A stretch of DNA of 12,693 nucleotides from an uncultured Clostridium sp. (GTDB taxonomy: Bacteria > Bacillota > Clostridia > TANB77 > CAG-508). The stretch's first letter is position 1. Each line of letters begins with the position of its first letter. Positions 1 through 6,104 of the stretch are shown here, one piece after another. The stretch is taken from assembly GCA_900553685.1 (NCBI GenBank), contig USEI01000029.1:1-12693 (forward strand), in the 5' to 3' direction. Position numbers and translations under genes: made by a program. The notes beneath the pieces are model-generated. The model saw only the letters and a list, made by a program, of their open reading frames with translations, did no database searches and had not been told where the DNA came from.

Positions 1-85
1 TCTTTTCAATATTTTATTTTCAATTTTCTTGTGACATATCTATTTTAAACCTATATGAAGATTAATTTAGAATTTAAGTTTATAT

Positions 86-126
86 AAAAAAATAAAGATA
101 AGCTATACCTCTCATCTTTATTTTTT
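86..126 (-). terminator. Bidirectional intrinsic terminator after jag
   Basis: The arms AATAAAGAT (91-99) and ATCTTTATT (114-122) are perfect reverse complements around a 14-nt loop. Seven A's (86-92) give a U-run on the minus strand, and T121-T126 gives one on the plus strand. It lies 15 nt beyond the jag stop codon, so it closes the rpmH-to-jag transcript and can also stop plus-strand readthrough from outside the window. Bases 1-85 hold no recognisable gene. Confidence 0.8.
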
Positions 127-136
127 ATTTCTTATA

Positions 137-841
137 CTATTTTAAAGATACTACTACTTTTCTATAAGGCTCTTCCCCTATACTATGTGTCTTTACTTTA
201 TTATTTTCTTGTAATTTTGTATGAATTATTTTTCTTTCATATGCAGACATAGGCTCTAAGATTATCTCTTTTCTTGTTTTAATAACAGTACCAGCTATTT
301 TTACAGCTAAATTTTGTAAATCTTTTTCTCTTTTCTCTCTATAACCACCTATATTAGCTATAACTTTTATTTTTTCTTTAGAAGATTTTGAAGCTATATT
401 AGATAATATTGTTTGAATACTATTTAAAACTTCTCCCCTATATCCAATTAAATATCCGGTATCTTCTCCATTTATATCAACTTTTATTATTTTATTTTCT
501 TCTTTTATATCATAAGTTAAATTCTTAGTTGGAAGTTTACTGATGAAATTATTTAAAAACTCTTCTAATTTTTCTATACATTTTTTTATTTCTTCTTCAC
601 TAATTTCTTCTGTTTTATCAGTTTTTTTATGATTTTTTTTAGGCTCTTCCTCACTTTCTTTTAGTTTCATTTCTACTTTAACAACTCTTGGTGTTAAAAT
701 ACTAAAAAAACTTCTTTTATCTTCTGATTCTAATATTTTGATCTCAACTTTACTTTTAGAAACATTTAATTCTTTTAAACCCTTTTCTATAGCTTCAGTT
801 GATGTTTTTCCTTCAAAAACATATACTTTTTCTTTATCCAT
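137..841 (-). CDS. jag: Jag/KhpB RNA-binding protein (Jag-N, KH, R3H)
   Basis: This is a cytoplasmic RNA-binding protein of the Jag/KhpB family, known in Gram-positives to act with KhpA on cell elongation and division and usually encoded next to yidC. The 234 residues show a Jag-N region (about 1-60), a charged Lys/Glu linker (about 61-100), a KH domain (about 105-170) with the GYLIGYRG loop at 129-136, and an R3H domain (about 172-234) with the ERKIIH core at 202-207 and GEEPYRKVVV near the end. The Jag-N segment is divergent: the usual glycine-rich GFLG stretch reads RSFFSIL (43-49). The ATG overlaps the yidC stop by one base, and a GAGGAGG ribosome site lies inside yidC, which indicates translational coupling. 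The gene is last in its operon and is followed by a terminator rather than mnmE. Confidence 0.93.
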   Translation of the reverse strand: MDKEKVYVFEGKTSTEAIEKGLKELNVSKSKVEIKILESEDKRSFFSILTPRVVKVEMKLKESEEEPKKNHKKTDKTEEISEEEIKKCIEKLEEFLNNFISKLPTKNLTYDIKEENKIIKVDINGEDTGYLIGYRGEVLNSIQTILSNIASKSSKEKIKVIANIGGYREKREKDLQNLAVKIAGTVIKTRKEIILEPMSAYERKIIHTKLQENNKVKTHSIGEEPYRKVVVSLK

Positions 842-1746
842 TATTCTTCCTCCTCATCTTTGAAAAACTTATTGATAATTAATCTTTCTATTATCATAAG
901 CAAATTACTTACAAGCCAATATAAGGCAAGCCCTAGTGGAGCTATTAAAGCTATACTTACTGCCATTACAGGCATCATAAAATTCATTTGCCTTTGCATT
1001 TCTTCCATTGTATCTATTTCTTTATCTTCTTGTTTTTCTTCAACTTTTACAGGTAATTTTTCTTTATTATTTTCTTTTGTTTTATCAATGTTCTCTTTTA
1101 TTAGTTCTTCTTTATTATTTTTTTCTTCTTGTTTCTTTTTATTTAAATTTGTTGTTAACCTTATTGATATAAATGATGTGAATACATATAATAATGGAAT
1201 TATATATACCTTTAAATCTTTATAATTTTGAGTTGGTATGTCACTTAAATCTAAACCAAAGAAATCCATATTAATTCTTATATTTTCATCTTTATCTGAC
1301 ATAGCTTTAATTATTGCTATTTCTGGATATCGTAAAGCTCCTTCTGTTGAAGCTGCAACTTCTTGAGTATATTGATTTAATAAATCTGTGTCTATATGCT
1401 TCATATATGTTAAAGGTCTGCTTACTAAATAAAACATTGATAATACAATTATAAGTTGTATTATTGAACTTAAACACCCACTAAAAGGACTCATATTTTC
1501 CCTTTTATATAAATCCATTAATTCTTGACTTTGTCTTACCTGATCATTACTGTATTTTTCTTGAATTTCTTTTACTTTTACTTGCATTTTAGCAGATTTT
1601 TTCAAAGTTTTTTGTTGCTTTATTGAAATTGGCAACATAATTAATTTTAAAATAATGGTAAAAATAATCATTGCTATACCATAGTTGTTAACTATTTGGT
1701 ATATAAAATTTAATAAGTAACCAAAAATATTTGCCAAAAAATCCAT
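841..1746 (-). CDS. yidC: YidC/Oxa1-family membrane protein insertase
   Basis: This is a membrane insertase that helps place and fold inner-membrane proteins, alone or with SecYEG. The 301-residue protein has hydrophobic segments at about 3-40, 93-110, 178-198 and 258-286. The family motif around NMSPFSGC (84-91) is followed by Q97. The conserved positively charged residue in the groove helix is Lys34 (ILKLIMLPI) rather than the Arg of model enzymes. No lipobox Cys is visible at the N-terminus, unlike SpoIIIJ-type lipoproteins. A highly charged Lys/Glu/Asn-rich insertion (about 202-250) lies in the predicted cytoplasmic loop before the last hydrophobic region, where many homologues are shorter. 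A GAGGAGG site precedes the ATG. The gene starts 11 nt after yidD and overlaps jag by one base. Confidence 0.94.
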   Translation of the reverse strand: MDFLANIFGYLLNFIYQIVNNYGIAMIIFTIILKLIMLPISIKQQKTLKKSAKMQVKVKEIQEKYSNDQVRQSQELMDLYKRENMSPFSGCLSSIIQLIIVLSMFYLVSRPLTYMKHIDTDLLNQYTQEVAASTEGALRYPEIAIIKAMSDKDENIRINMDFFGLDLSDIPTQNYKDLKVYIIPLLYVFTSFISIRLTTNLNKKKQEEKNNKEELIKENIDKTKENNKEKLPVKVEEKQEDKEIDTMEEMQRQMNFMMPVMAVSIALIAPLGLALYWLVSNLLMIIERLIINKFFKDEEEE

Positions 1747-1757
1747 AATTTCCTCCT

Positions 1758-1967
1758 CTATTTTAGTGGATCATATCCACCCTTTGAAAAAGGATTACAT
1801 CTTAAAATTCTTTTTATTCCTTTTAATATTCCTTTTACCACCCCATATTTTTCTATTGCTTGTTTCGTATATTCTGAGCACGTTGGATAATATTTACAAC
1901 TTGTTTTTAAATATGGAGATATCTTTTTTTGATAAAAGTTTATTAATAAAATACATATTTTTTTCAT
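1758..1967 (-). CDS. yidD: Membrane protein insertion efficiency factor YidD
   Basis: YidD is a small, membrane-peripheral protein that improves YidC-dependent insertion. It is encoded almost universally between rnpA and yidC. The 69 residues carry the full family signature: [10 protein letters not shown] (24-33), with C24 and C30, then [14 protein letters not shown] at the C-terminus. The usual His after the third Cys (C57) is Asn58. Length is typical. The ATG lies one base beyond the rnpA stop, and no strong ribosome site is visible, so it is probably translated by coupling to rnpA. Confidence 0.93.
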   Translation of the reverse strand: MKKICILLINFYQKKISPYLKTSCKYYPTCSEYTKQAIEKYGVVKGILKGIKRILRCNPFSKGGYDPLK

Positions 1968-1968
1968 A

Positions 1969-2313
1969 TTACTTTACCAAAACATTTGCTTTTTTCAATG
2001 TACTATAAAAATTTTCTTTTATATTATCAAAATTTATTTCTTTGATATTTTGTTCTTTATTAATTACAATTAAAATGTTTATCCCTTTCTCTATCTCATT
2101 TTCAAAGTTTTTATAATTTTCTTTTATTAGTCTTTTTATCCTATTTCTATATACAGCTTTTCCCTGTTTTCTAGAAATTGCTATTCCAAGCTTATTATAA
2201 TTTGAGTTAGTTTTTTTTATATAAATATGTATATATTTACCATAAAAAAATTTTCCCTTTGAAAAAAGATTTTTAAATTCATAATTTTTTTTTAACATTA
2301 TAGTATTTTTCAT
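1969..2313 (-). CDS. rnpA: Ribonuclease P protein component
   Basis: This is the protein subunit of RNase P, which binds the catalytic RNA and helps it remove 5' leaders from pre-tRNAs. The 114-residue length is normal. The central RNR signature is intact in the stretch [14 protein letters not shown] (about 52-65), and the N-terminal aromatic face ([13 protein letters not shown]) is present. The protein is strongly basic. The chosen ATG has AGAAAGGG about 11 nt upstream. A second in-frame Met (residue 6) is less well placed. Its position after rpmH and directly before yidD is the conserved one. A hairpin with a U-run separates it from rpmH and probably lowers its transcription relative to L34. 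Confidence 0.93.
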   Translation of the reverse strand: MKNTIMLKKNYEFKNLFSKGKFFYGKYIHIYIKKTNSNYNKLGIAISRKQGKAVYRNRIKRLIKENYKNFENEIEKGINILIVINKEQNIKEINFDNIKENFYSTLKKANVLVK

Positions 2314-2387
2314 GTTTAATACTACCCTTTCTAAAGCATTTTTTATAAAAAAACAGCTTTAAGAAGTTTTTAAAATCCTTTTTTAAT

Positions 2388-2410
2388 AAAAAAAGGGCGC
2401 ATATTGCCCT
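2388..2410 (-). terminator. Attenuator-type hairpin between rpmH and rnpA
   Basis: AGGGC (2394-2398) and GCCCT (2406-2410) form a GC-rich stem with a 7-nt loop. On the minus strand it is followed by a run of U's (A2388-A2394 on the plus strand). It starts 7 nt after the rpmH stop and lies 74 nt before the rnpA start. Partial termination here would give much more rpmH mRNA than rnpA mRNA, which fits the different needs for a ribosomal protein and RNase P. Confidence 0.7.
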
Positions 2411-2417
2411 CTTTTTA

Positions 2418-2552
2418 TTAAACTGTAATATTTTTTCTTCCCTTATTTCTTCTTGCTTTTAAAACTTGTCTTCCTGCTCTAGTTTGCATTCTTTTTCTAA
2501 AACCATGAACTTTATTTCTTTGTCTTTTTTTTGGTTGGTATGTTCTTTTCAT
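2418..2552 (-). CDS. rpmH: 50S ribosomal protein L34
   Basis: This 44-residue, very basic protein begins [18 protein letters not shown] and continues with [17 protein letters not shown]. This is the unmistakable L34 signature, and it is a structural protein of the large ribosomal subunit. AGGAGG (2559-2564 on the plus strand) lies 6 nt before the ATG. A strong sigma-A-type promoter lies about 85 nt upstream. It is the first gene of the minus-strand operon and diverges from dnaA across the origin region. Confidence 0.97.
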   Translation of the reverse strand: MKRTYQPKKRQRNKVHGFRKRMQTRAGRQVLKARRNKGRKNITV

Positions 2553-2635
2553 TTTGCACCTCCTAATTTATATTAATATTAATTTTTATCTATTTATTTT
2601 TAATAAATATTCTAATTTATTCACAAGTAATATAG

Positions 2636-2665
2636 ATTATACTATAATTATCTAAAAAAAGTCAA
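2636..2665 (-). promoter_or_regulatory. rpmH promoter (sigma-A type)
   Basis: On the minus strand TTGACT (2665-2660) and TATAAT (2641-2636) are separated by 18 nt, which is close to consensus. A DnaA-box-like TTATTCACA (2617-2625) lies just downstream in the leader, so DnaA could influence this operon. Confidence 0.7.
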
Positions 2666-2676
2666 GTAATTCCCTC

Positions 2677-2742
2677 TTTTCTTTGATATTTTATTGATTA
2701 TTTTATTATTTTTATTAAAATTCAATAAAATATCAAAGAAAA
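2677..2742. repeat. 21-bp perfect inverted repeat upstream of dnaA
   Basis: Bases 2677-2697 and 2722-2742 are exact reverse complements, with a 24-nt AT-only loop between them. The core of the left arm is CTTTGATATTTTATTGA. Neither side is followed by a U-run, and the repeat sits between divergent promoters, so it does not look like a terminator. It could extrude as a cruciform or bind a dimeric protein in the origin region. Confidence 0.75.
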
Positions 2743-2857
2743 AATTAATCGAAAAATATTTTTTTATATTGAAGAAAAGTCTTGTTTCCCTTAGGTTTAA
2801 TCCATTTATTTTTTTATTTTTTTTATTAAAAATTATCATAATTTATTGTATTTTTAC

Positions 2858-2886
2858 TTGATATTTGTAAATATTTTTGATATTAT
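2858..2886 (+). promoter_or_regulatory. Probable dnaA promoter
   Basis: TTGATA (2858-2863), a 17-nt spacer and TATTAT (2881-2886) make a good sigma-A promoter about 140 nt before the dnaA ATG. The leader it would produce contains the palindrome and all three DnaA boxes, which suggests negative autoregulation by DnaA. Confidence 0.55.
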
Positions 2887-2906
2887 ATGAACACATTGGG
2901 TTAAAA

Positions 2907-2994
2907 GGAAAACATGTTTTCCACAGTCTGTTGAATTTTAGAATCCTTTATTTTACTAAGTTTCATAATTTATTGTGGACAATCATGTGGATAA
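2907..2994 (+). promoter_or_regulatory. DnaA-box cluster in the dnaA leader (upstream origin lobe)
   Basis: A perfect 16-bp palindrome GGAAAACATGTTTTCC (2907-2922) runs into a box TTTTCCACA (2917-2925, one mismatch to TTATCCACA). On the other strand are TGTGGACAA (2974-2982, one mismatch) and a perfect TGTGGATAA (2986-2994). Spacing and position between promoter and start codon match an autoregulated dnaA leader and the upstream half of a bipartite origin. The rest of the 2553-3027 gap shows no gene. Confidence 0.75.
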
Positions 2995-3027
2995 TTTTAC
3001 TATAGAAAGGACGGTTTTTTAATCAAA

Positions 3028-4374
3028 ATGTACTCTGATAAAAATGATTTACTTACAAAAGCAAAAGATCTTTTAAAAGAAGAAATGACAACAATTTCAT
3101 ATACAACATGGATAAAAAGTTTAGAAATCGAATCAATAAATGATAATAAAATCGTTTTGATAGCCCTTTCAAAAATGCAAAAAGATGCTATAGAATCACG
3201 TTTATTTGATTTAGTTTCAAATACATTTAATTTTATAACTAATAAAACTTGTGAGTTACAAATTATTGAAAAATCAGAAGCTATGCAAAATAATTCTGAC
3301 AATGATGAAAAAACTGACTTTATTAATACAGAAAACTATAGTAATAGTTTTTTAAATCCAAAATATACATTTGATAATTTTGTAATAGGTAACAATAATA
3401 AATTTGCTCAAGCTGCAGCTTATGCAGTTTCAGAAGCGCCAGCAACAGCATATAATCCTCTTTTTATATATGGTGGAGTTGGACTTGGAAAAACTCATTT
3501 AATGCATGCAATAGGAAATAAAATAATTCAAAATCAACCAAATACAAAAATACTTTATGTTACATCCGAACAATTTATTAATGAATTAATAAATTCAATA
3601 AAAGATGTAAATTATAAAAATGAATTATTTAGAAATAAATATAGAAATATAGATGTATTACTTATAGATGATATTCAATTTATTGCAGGAAAAAAGATGG
3701 GACAAGAGGAGTTTTTCCATACATTTAATACTCTTCATCAAAATGGAAAACAAATTATAATTTCTAGTGATAAACCACCAAGAGATATACCATTACTAGA
3801 AGAGCGTTTAAAATCAAGATTTGAATGGGGGATACTTGCAGATATTTCAATGCCCGATTATGAAACTAGACTTGCAATACTTAGAAAAAAAGTACAAACA
3901 GATAAAATAATTATTGATGATTATATCTTATCTGTTATAGCAACAAAAATAGATTCAAATATTCGTGAACTTGAGGGAGCCCTAAATAAAATTGTTGCTT
4001 ATGCATCTCTTACACATAGTCCAATAACAATAGAAATTGCAGAAAAATCTATAAATGATATTGTACTTCAAAAAGAAAAAGTTATTTCTGCAGATTACAT
4101 ACAAGAAGTAGTTGCAAAATACTTTAATATAGATAAGAAAGATTTAATATCTTCAAAAAAATCAAATGACATAGCTCATCCAAGACAAATAGCAATGTAT
4201 CTTTGTAGAGCTGTTGCTCAAATGTCTTTTCCTAAAATAGGAGCTGAATTTGGCAATAGAGATCATACAACAGTTATGCATGCCGTAAATAAAATCGAAA
4301 AAGAAATAAAAGAAAAAACAAATACAAAATTAATTGTGGAAAGTGTGAAAAATATAATTCAAGATTCGAATTAA
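3028..4374 (+). CDS. dnaA: Chromosomal replication initiator DnaA
   Basis: DnaA is an AAA+ ATPase that binds DnaA boxes, oligomerises and melts the origin. The 448 residues cover domain I (about 1-75), a variable acidic/Asn-rich linker (about 80-112), the AAA+ core and the DNA-binding domain IV. Motifs seen are Walker A GGVGLGKT (149-156), Walker B LLIDDIQF (211-218), sensor I IIISSDKPP (243-251), the box VII region RLKSRFEWG (260-268), sensor II R313 in NIRELEGALN, and the domain IV signatures AHPRQIAMYLCR (383-394) and FGNRDHTTVMHAV (408-420). GAAAGGA lies about 15 nt before the ATG, a longer spacing than its neighbours, so translation may be modest. DnaA boxes flank the gene on both sides. 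Confidence 0.98.
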   Translation: MYSDKNDLLTKAKDLLKEEMTTISYTTWIKSLEIESINDNKIVLIALSKMQKDAIESRLFDLVSNTFNFITNKTCELQIIEKSEAMQNNSDNDEKTDFINTENYSNSFLNPKYTFDNFVIGNNNKFAQAAAYAVSEAPATAYNPLFIYGGVGLGKTHLMHAIGNKIIQNQPNTKILYVTSEQFINELINSIKDVNYKNELFRNKYRNIDVLLIDDIQFIAGKKMGQEEFFHTFNTLHQNGKQIIISSDKPPRDIPLLEERLKSRFEWGILADISMPDYETRLAILRKKVQTDKIIIDDYILSVIATKIDSNIRELEGALNKIVAYASLTHSPITIEIAEKSINDIVLQKEKVISADYIQEVVAKYFNIDKKDLISSKKSNDIAHPRQIAMYLCRAVAQMSFPKIGAEFGNRDHTTVMHAVNKIEKEIKEKTNTKLIVESVKNIIQDSN

Positions 4375-4693
4375 TTAATATATAAATAAAAATTGAAATA
4401 AAACAAAATTAATGTTTTGCAAACACATTTTTTTACTAAAGAGGAGCTATTAATTCTTACGGAATAGCCAGAAAGGTTTTCCACAACAATATGTGAAAAA
4501 CATGTATAAATCTTGTTAATAACTCCTTATTCACAAATGATATTGAATAATGTGGATAAATAGAAAACTTATTCACAAAGTTTTACACATAGTTTTTATT
4601 AGGGAAATAAATACTTTGATGAGTTTTCCACCAAATCCACAATACCTACGACTAATACTACTATTTATATTAATTATTTAAAGGAGAAAAGAA
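4375..4693 (+). other. oriC: Replication origin oriC, dnaA-dnaN intergenic lobe
   Basis: This 319-nt gap has no gene but is dense in DnaA-box-like 9-mers. These are TTTTCCACA (4477-4485), TTATTCACA (4527-4535), a perfect TGTGGATAA (4551-4559), TTATTCACA (4569-4577), TTTTCCACC (4624-4632) and AAATCCACA (4633-4641); weaker ones are TGTGAAAAA (4492-4500) and TTTTACACA (4581-4589). A small hairpin GCTATT/AATAGC (4446-4451 and 4463-4468) lies upstream. The last two boxes are directly adjacent and lead into a DnaA-trio-like track and an AT-rich segment, the layout of the basal unwinding region in Bacillus subtilis. Gene orientation also reverses around this region. Confidence 0.88.
4646..4672 (+). 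promoter_or_regulatory. DnaA-trio-like element and unwinding start
   Basis: From 4646 the bases read in threes as CTA CGA CTA ATA CTA CTA TTT ATA TTA, directly after tandem boxes at 4624-4641. The opposite strand therefore carries the 3'-GAT-5' type repeats that DnaA uses in B. subtilis to stretch single-stranded DNA. The AT-rich stretch continues up to the dnaN ribosome site. Confidence 0.65.
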
Positions 4694-5809
4694 ATGAAAG
4701 TTATTTGTGAAAAAGAAAAAATCCTTAAAGGTATTAATTCCGTTATTAATGGTGTTGCTTCTAAAACAACAATGCCTGTATTAGAAGGAATATTAATACA
4801 AACAAATGATAATGAATTAAAATTAACTTCTTATGATTTAGAAATAGGAATAGAATATGTTCTAGAAGCAAAAATAGAAGAACAAGGAAATACAGTTGTA
4901 AATGCTACAATGTTTAGTGAAATCATAAAAAGATTACCTGCAACAGAAATAAAAATAACACTTAATGAAAATAATCTATTAGAAATAGAATGTGAGGGTT
5001 CTTTATATAAACTTGCAACAATGAATCCTGATGAATTTCCTGAATTACCAAAAATAAATGTAGATAATTCTATTGAAATAGAACAAACTGTATTAAAAAA
5101 TATGATAAGGAAAACAATATTTGCAGTTAGTACAGAAGAGAACAGGCCAATATTTACAGGATGTTTATTTGAAGTAGAGGAAAATAAATTAAATGTAGTA
5201 GCAGTAGATGGATATAGATTAGCAATTAAGAGTAAAAATATAGATAAAGTAACTAATAACTTTAGTAGTGTTATTCCTGGAAAAACTTTAAATGAAGTAA
5301 ATAAAATTATTTCAGATTCTTTTGATTATGTTAAAATAGGAATTTCAAGAAATCAAGCTTTATTTGAAATGGAAAATTGTAAAATAGTAACACGCCTTTT
5401 AGATGGAGAATTTTTAAAATATTCTAATACTATTCCAAAAACTTGGGAAACAAGAGTTAAAGTTAATAAAAATAATATACAAAATTGTTTTGAAAGAATT
5501 TTACTTATTTCATCATCATCAATAGAAAAAGAAAAGAAATATCCAGTAAAAATAAATATAGAAATAGGAAAAGTTACAATTTCTTGTGCAAATCAGACAG
5601 GAGATGCAAAAGAAGAAATTTATGTAGAAACAGAAGGAAAAGAACTTGAAATAGGATTTAATCCAAGATTTTTCTTAGATGCTTTAAAAGCAATAGATGA
5701 TGAAGAAGTTTATATTGAATTTGGTACAAATAGATCACCATGTATAATTAAACCAGTAGAAGATGGAGATTATATATATATGATATTACCAATAAAAATG
5801 AAAGAATAG
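4694..5809 (+). CDS. dnaN: DNA polymerase III sliding clamp, beta subunit
   Basis: This is the ring-shaped dimeric clamp that tethers polymerase III to DNA and docks repair and replication partners. The 371-residue length equals the normal three-domain clamp. Recognisable stretches are TTMPVLEGILI (25-35), RPIFTGCLFEV (151-161), VAVDGYRLA (169-177) and the C-terminal YMILPIKMKE, the usual end of the protein. AAAGGAG lies about 7 nt before the ATG. It follows dnaA across oriC, and its start sits at the edge of the probable unwinding zone. It heads the run dnaN, small membrane protein, recF, remB, gyrB. An inverted pair of DnaA boxes begins on the base after its stop codon. Confidence 0.97.
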   Translation: MKVICEKEKILKGINSVINGVASKTTMPVLEGILIQTNDNELKLTSYDLEIGIEYVLEAKIEEQGNTVVNATMFSEIIKRLPATEIKITLNENNLLEIECEGSLYKLATMNPDEFPELPKINVDNSIEIEQTVLKNMIRKTIFAVSTEENRPIFTGCLFEVEENKLNVVAVDGYRLAIKSKNIDKVTNNFSSVIPGKTLNEVNKIISDSFDYVKIGISRNQALFEMENCKIVTRLLDGEFLKYSNTIPKTWETRVKVNKNNIQNCFERILLISSSSIEKEKKYPVKINIEIGKVTISCANQTGDAKEEIYVETEGKELEIGFNPRFFLDALKAIDDEEVYIEFGTNRSPCIIKPVEDGDYIYMILPIKMKE

Positions 5810-5841
5810 TTATCCACATTTTTTGTACAAAAAGTGGATAA
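5810..5841. repeat. Inverted pair of DnaA boxes forming a 32-nt near-palindrome
   Basis: A perfect TTATCCACA (5810-5818) begins immediately after the dnaN stop, and AGTGGATAA (5833-5841) faces it. Between them TTTTTGTACAAAAA is itself palindromic. The whole can pair as a long hairpin with one bulged base. It could bind a DnaA dimer, act as a weak processing or termination stem between dnaN and the next gene, or both. Confidence 0.7.
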
Positions 5842-5849
5842 AATACAAA

Positions 5850-5870
5850 TTTCTATATTTTATATAGAAA
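5850..5870 (+). promoter_or_regulatory. Hairpin abutting a ribosome binding site
   Basis: TTTCTATAT (5850-5858) and ATATAGAAA (5862-5870) are perfect complements with a 3-nt TTT loop. GAGGGGG (5871-5877), the ribosome site for the GTG-start gene at 5883, follows at once. The stem could control access to that site or set an mRNA 5' end. Confidence 0.5.
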
Positions 5871-5882
5871 GAGGGGGATAAA

Positions 5883-6089
5883 GTGGAAGAAAAATTTAAA
5901 GAACTTTATGAAAAGGCAACAAATATATTTTTCAGTATTACTAAAAAATTTGATGGAGTATCAGAGAGAATATTTGAACAAACAGGAATGAAAATTAATG
6001 TTGGATATATTGTTTTGGGAACTTTATTAGTAATTTTTGTTGCTATATTTGTAAAATCAATATTAGGTTGGCTTTGGAGTATGTTATAA
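5883..6089 (+). CDS. Small single-pass membrane protein of unknown function
   Basis: I do not recognise a named family. The 68-residue protein has a charged, probably amphipathic N-terminal half (1-38, with several Lys/Glu and KKFDGVSERIFEQ) and one strong hydrophobic segment (about 40-60) followed by LGWLWSML. This suggests a cytoplasmic N-terminus anchored by a C-terminal helix. It starts with GTG, supported by GAGGGGG 5 nt upstream. It lies 73 nt after dnaN and 15 nt before recF and is on the same strand, so it is likely co-transcribed. Many Bacillota have yaaA (an S4-domain RNA-binding protein of similar size) at this position. This protein has no S4 motif and is not a divergent YaaA. A membrane tether near the origin is an attractive but unproven role. 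Confidence 0.75.
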   Translation: MEEKFKELYEKATNIFFSITKKFDGVSERIFEQTGMKINVGYIVLGTLLVIFVAIFVKSILGWLWSML

Positions 6090-6104
6090 TAAAGGAATAA
6101 AAAA

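Noticed and set aside
860..1225. 121-residue plus-strand frame opposite yidC
   Set aside because: It is the antisense shadow of a clear yidC; its Ser/Ile/Phe-rich content is explained by the reversed charged loop.
2648..2839. 63-residue minus-strand reading frame in the rpmH-dnaA gap
   Set aside because: It consists mainly of Lys/Asn/Ile/Phe from AT-rich DNA, spans the perfect inverted repeat and the rpmH promoter, has no ribosome site and matches no family.
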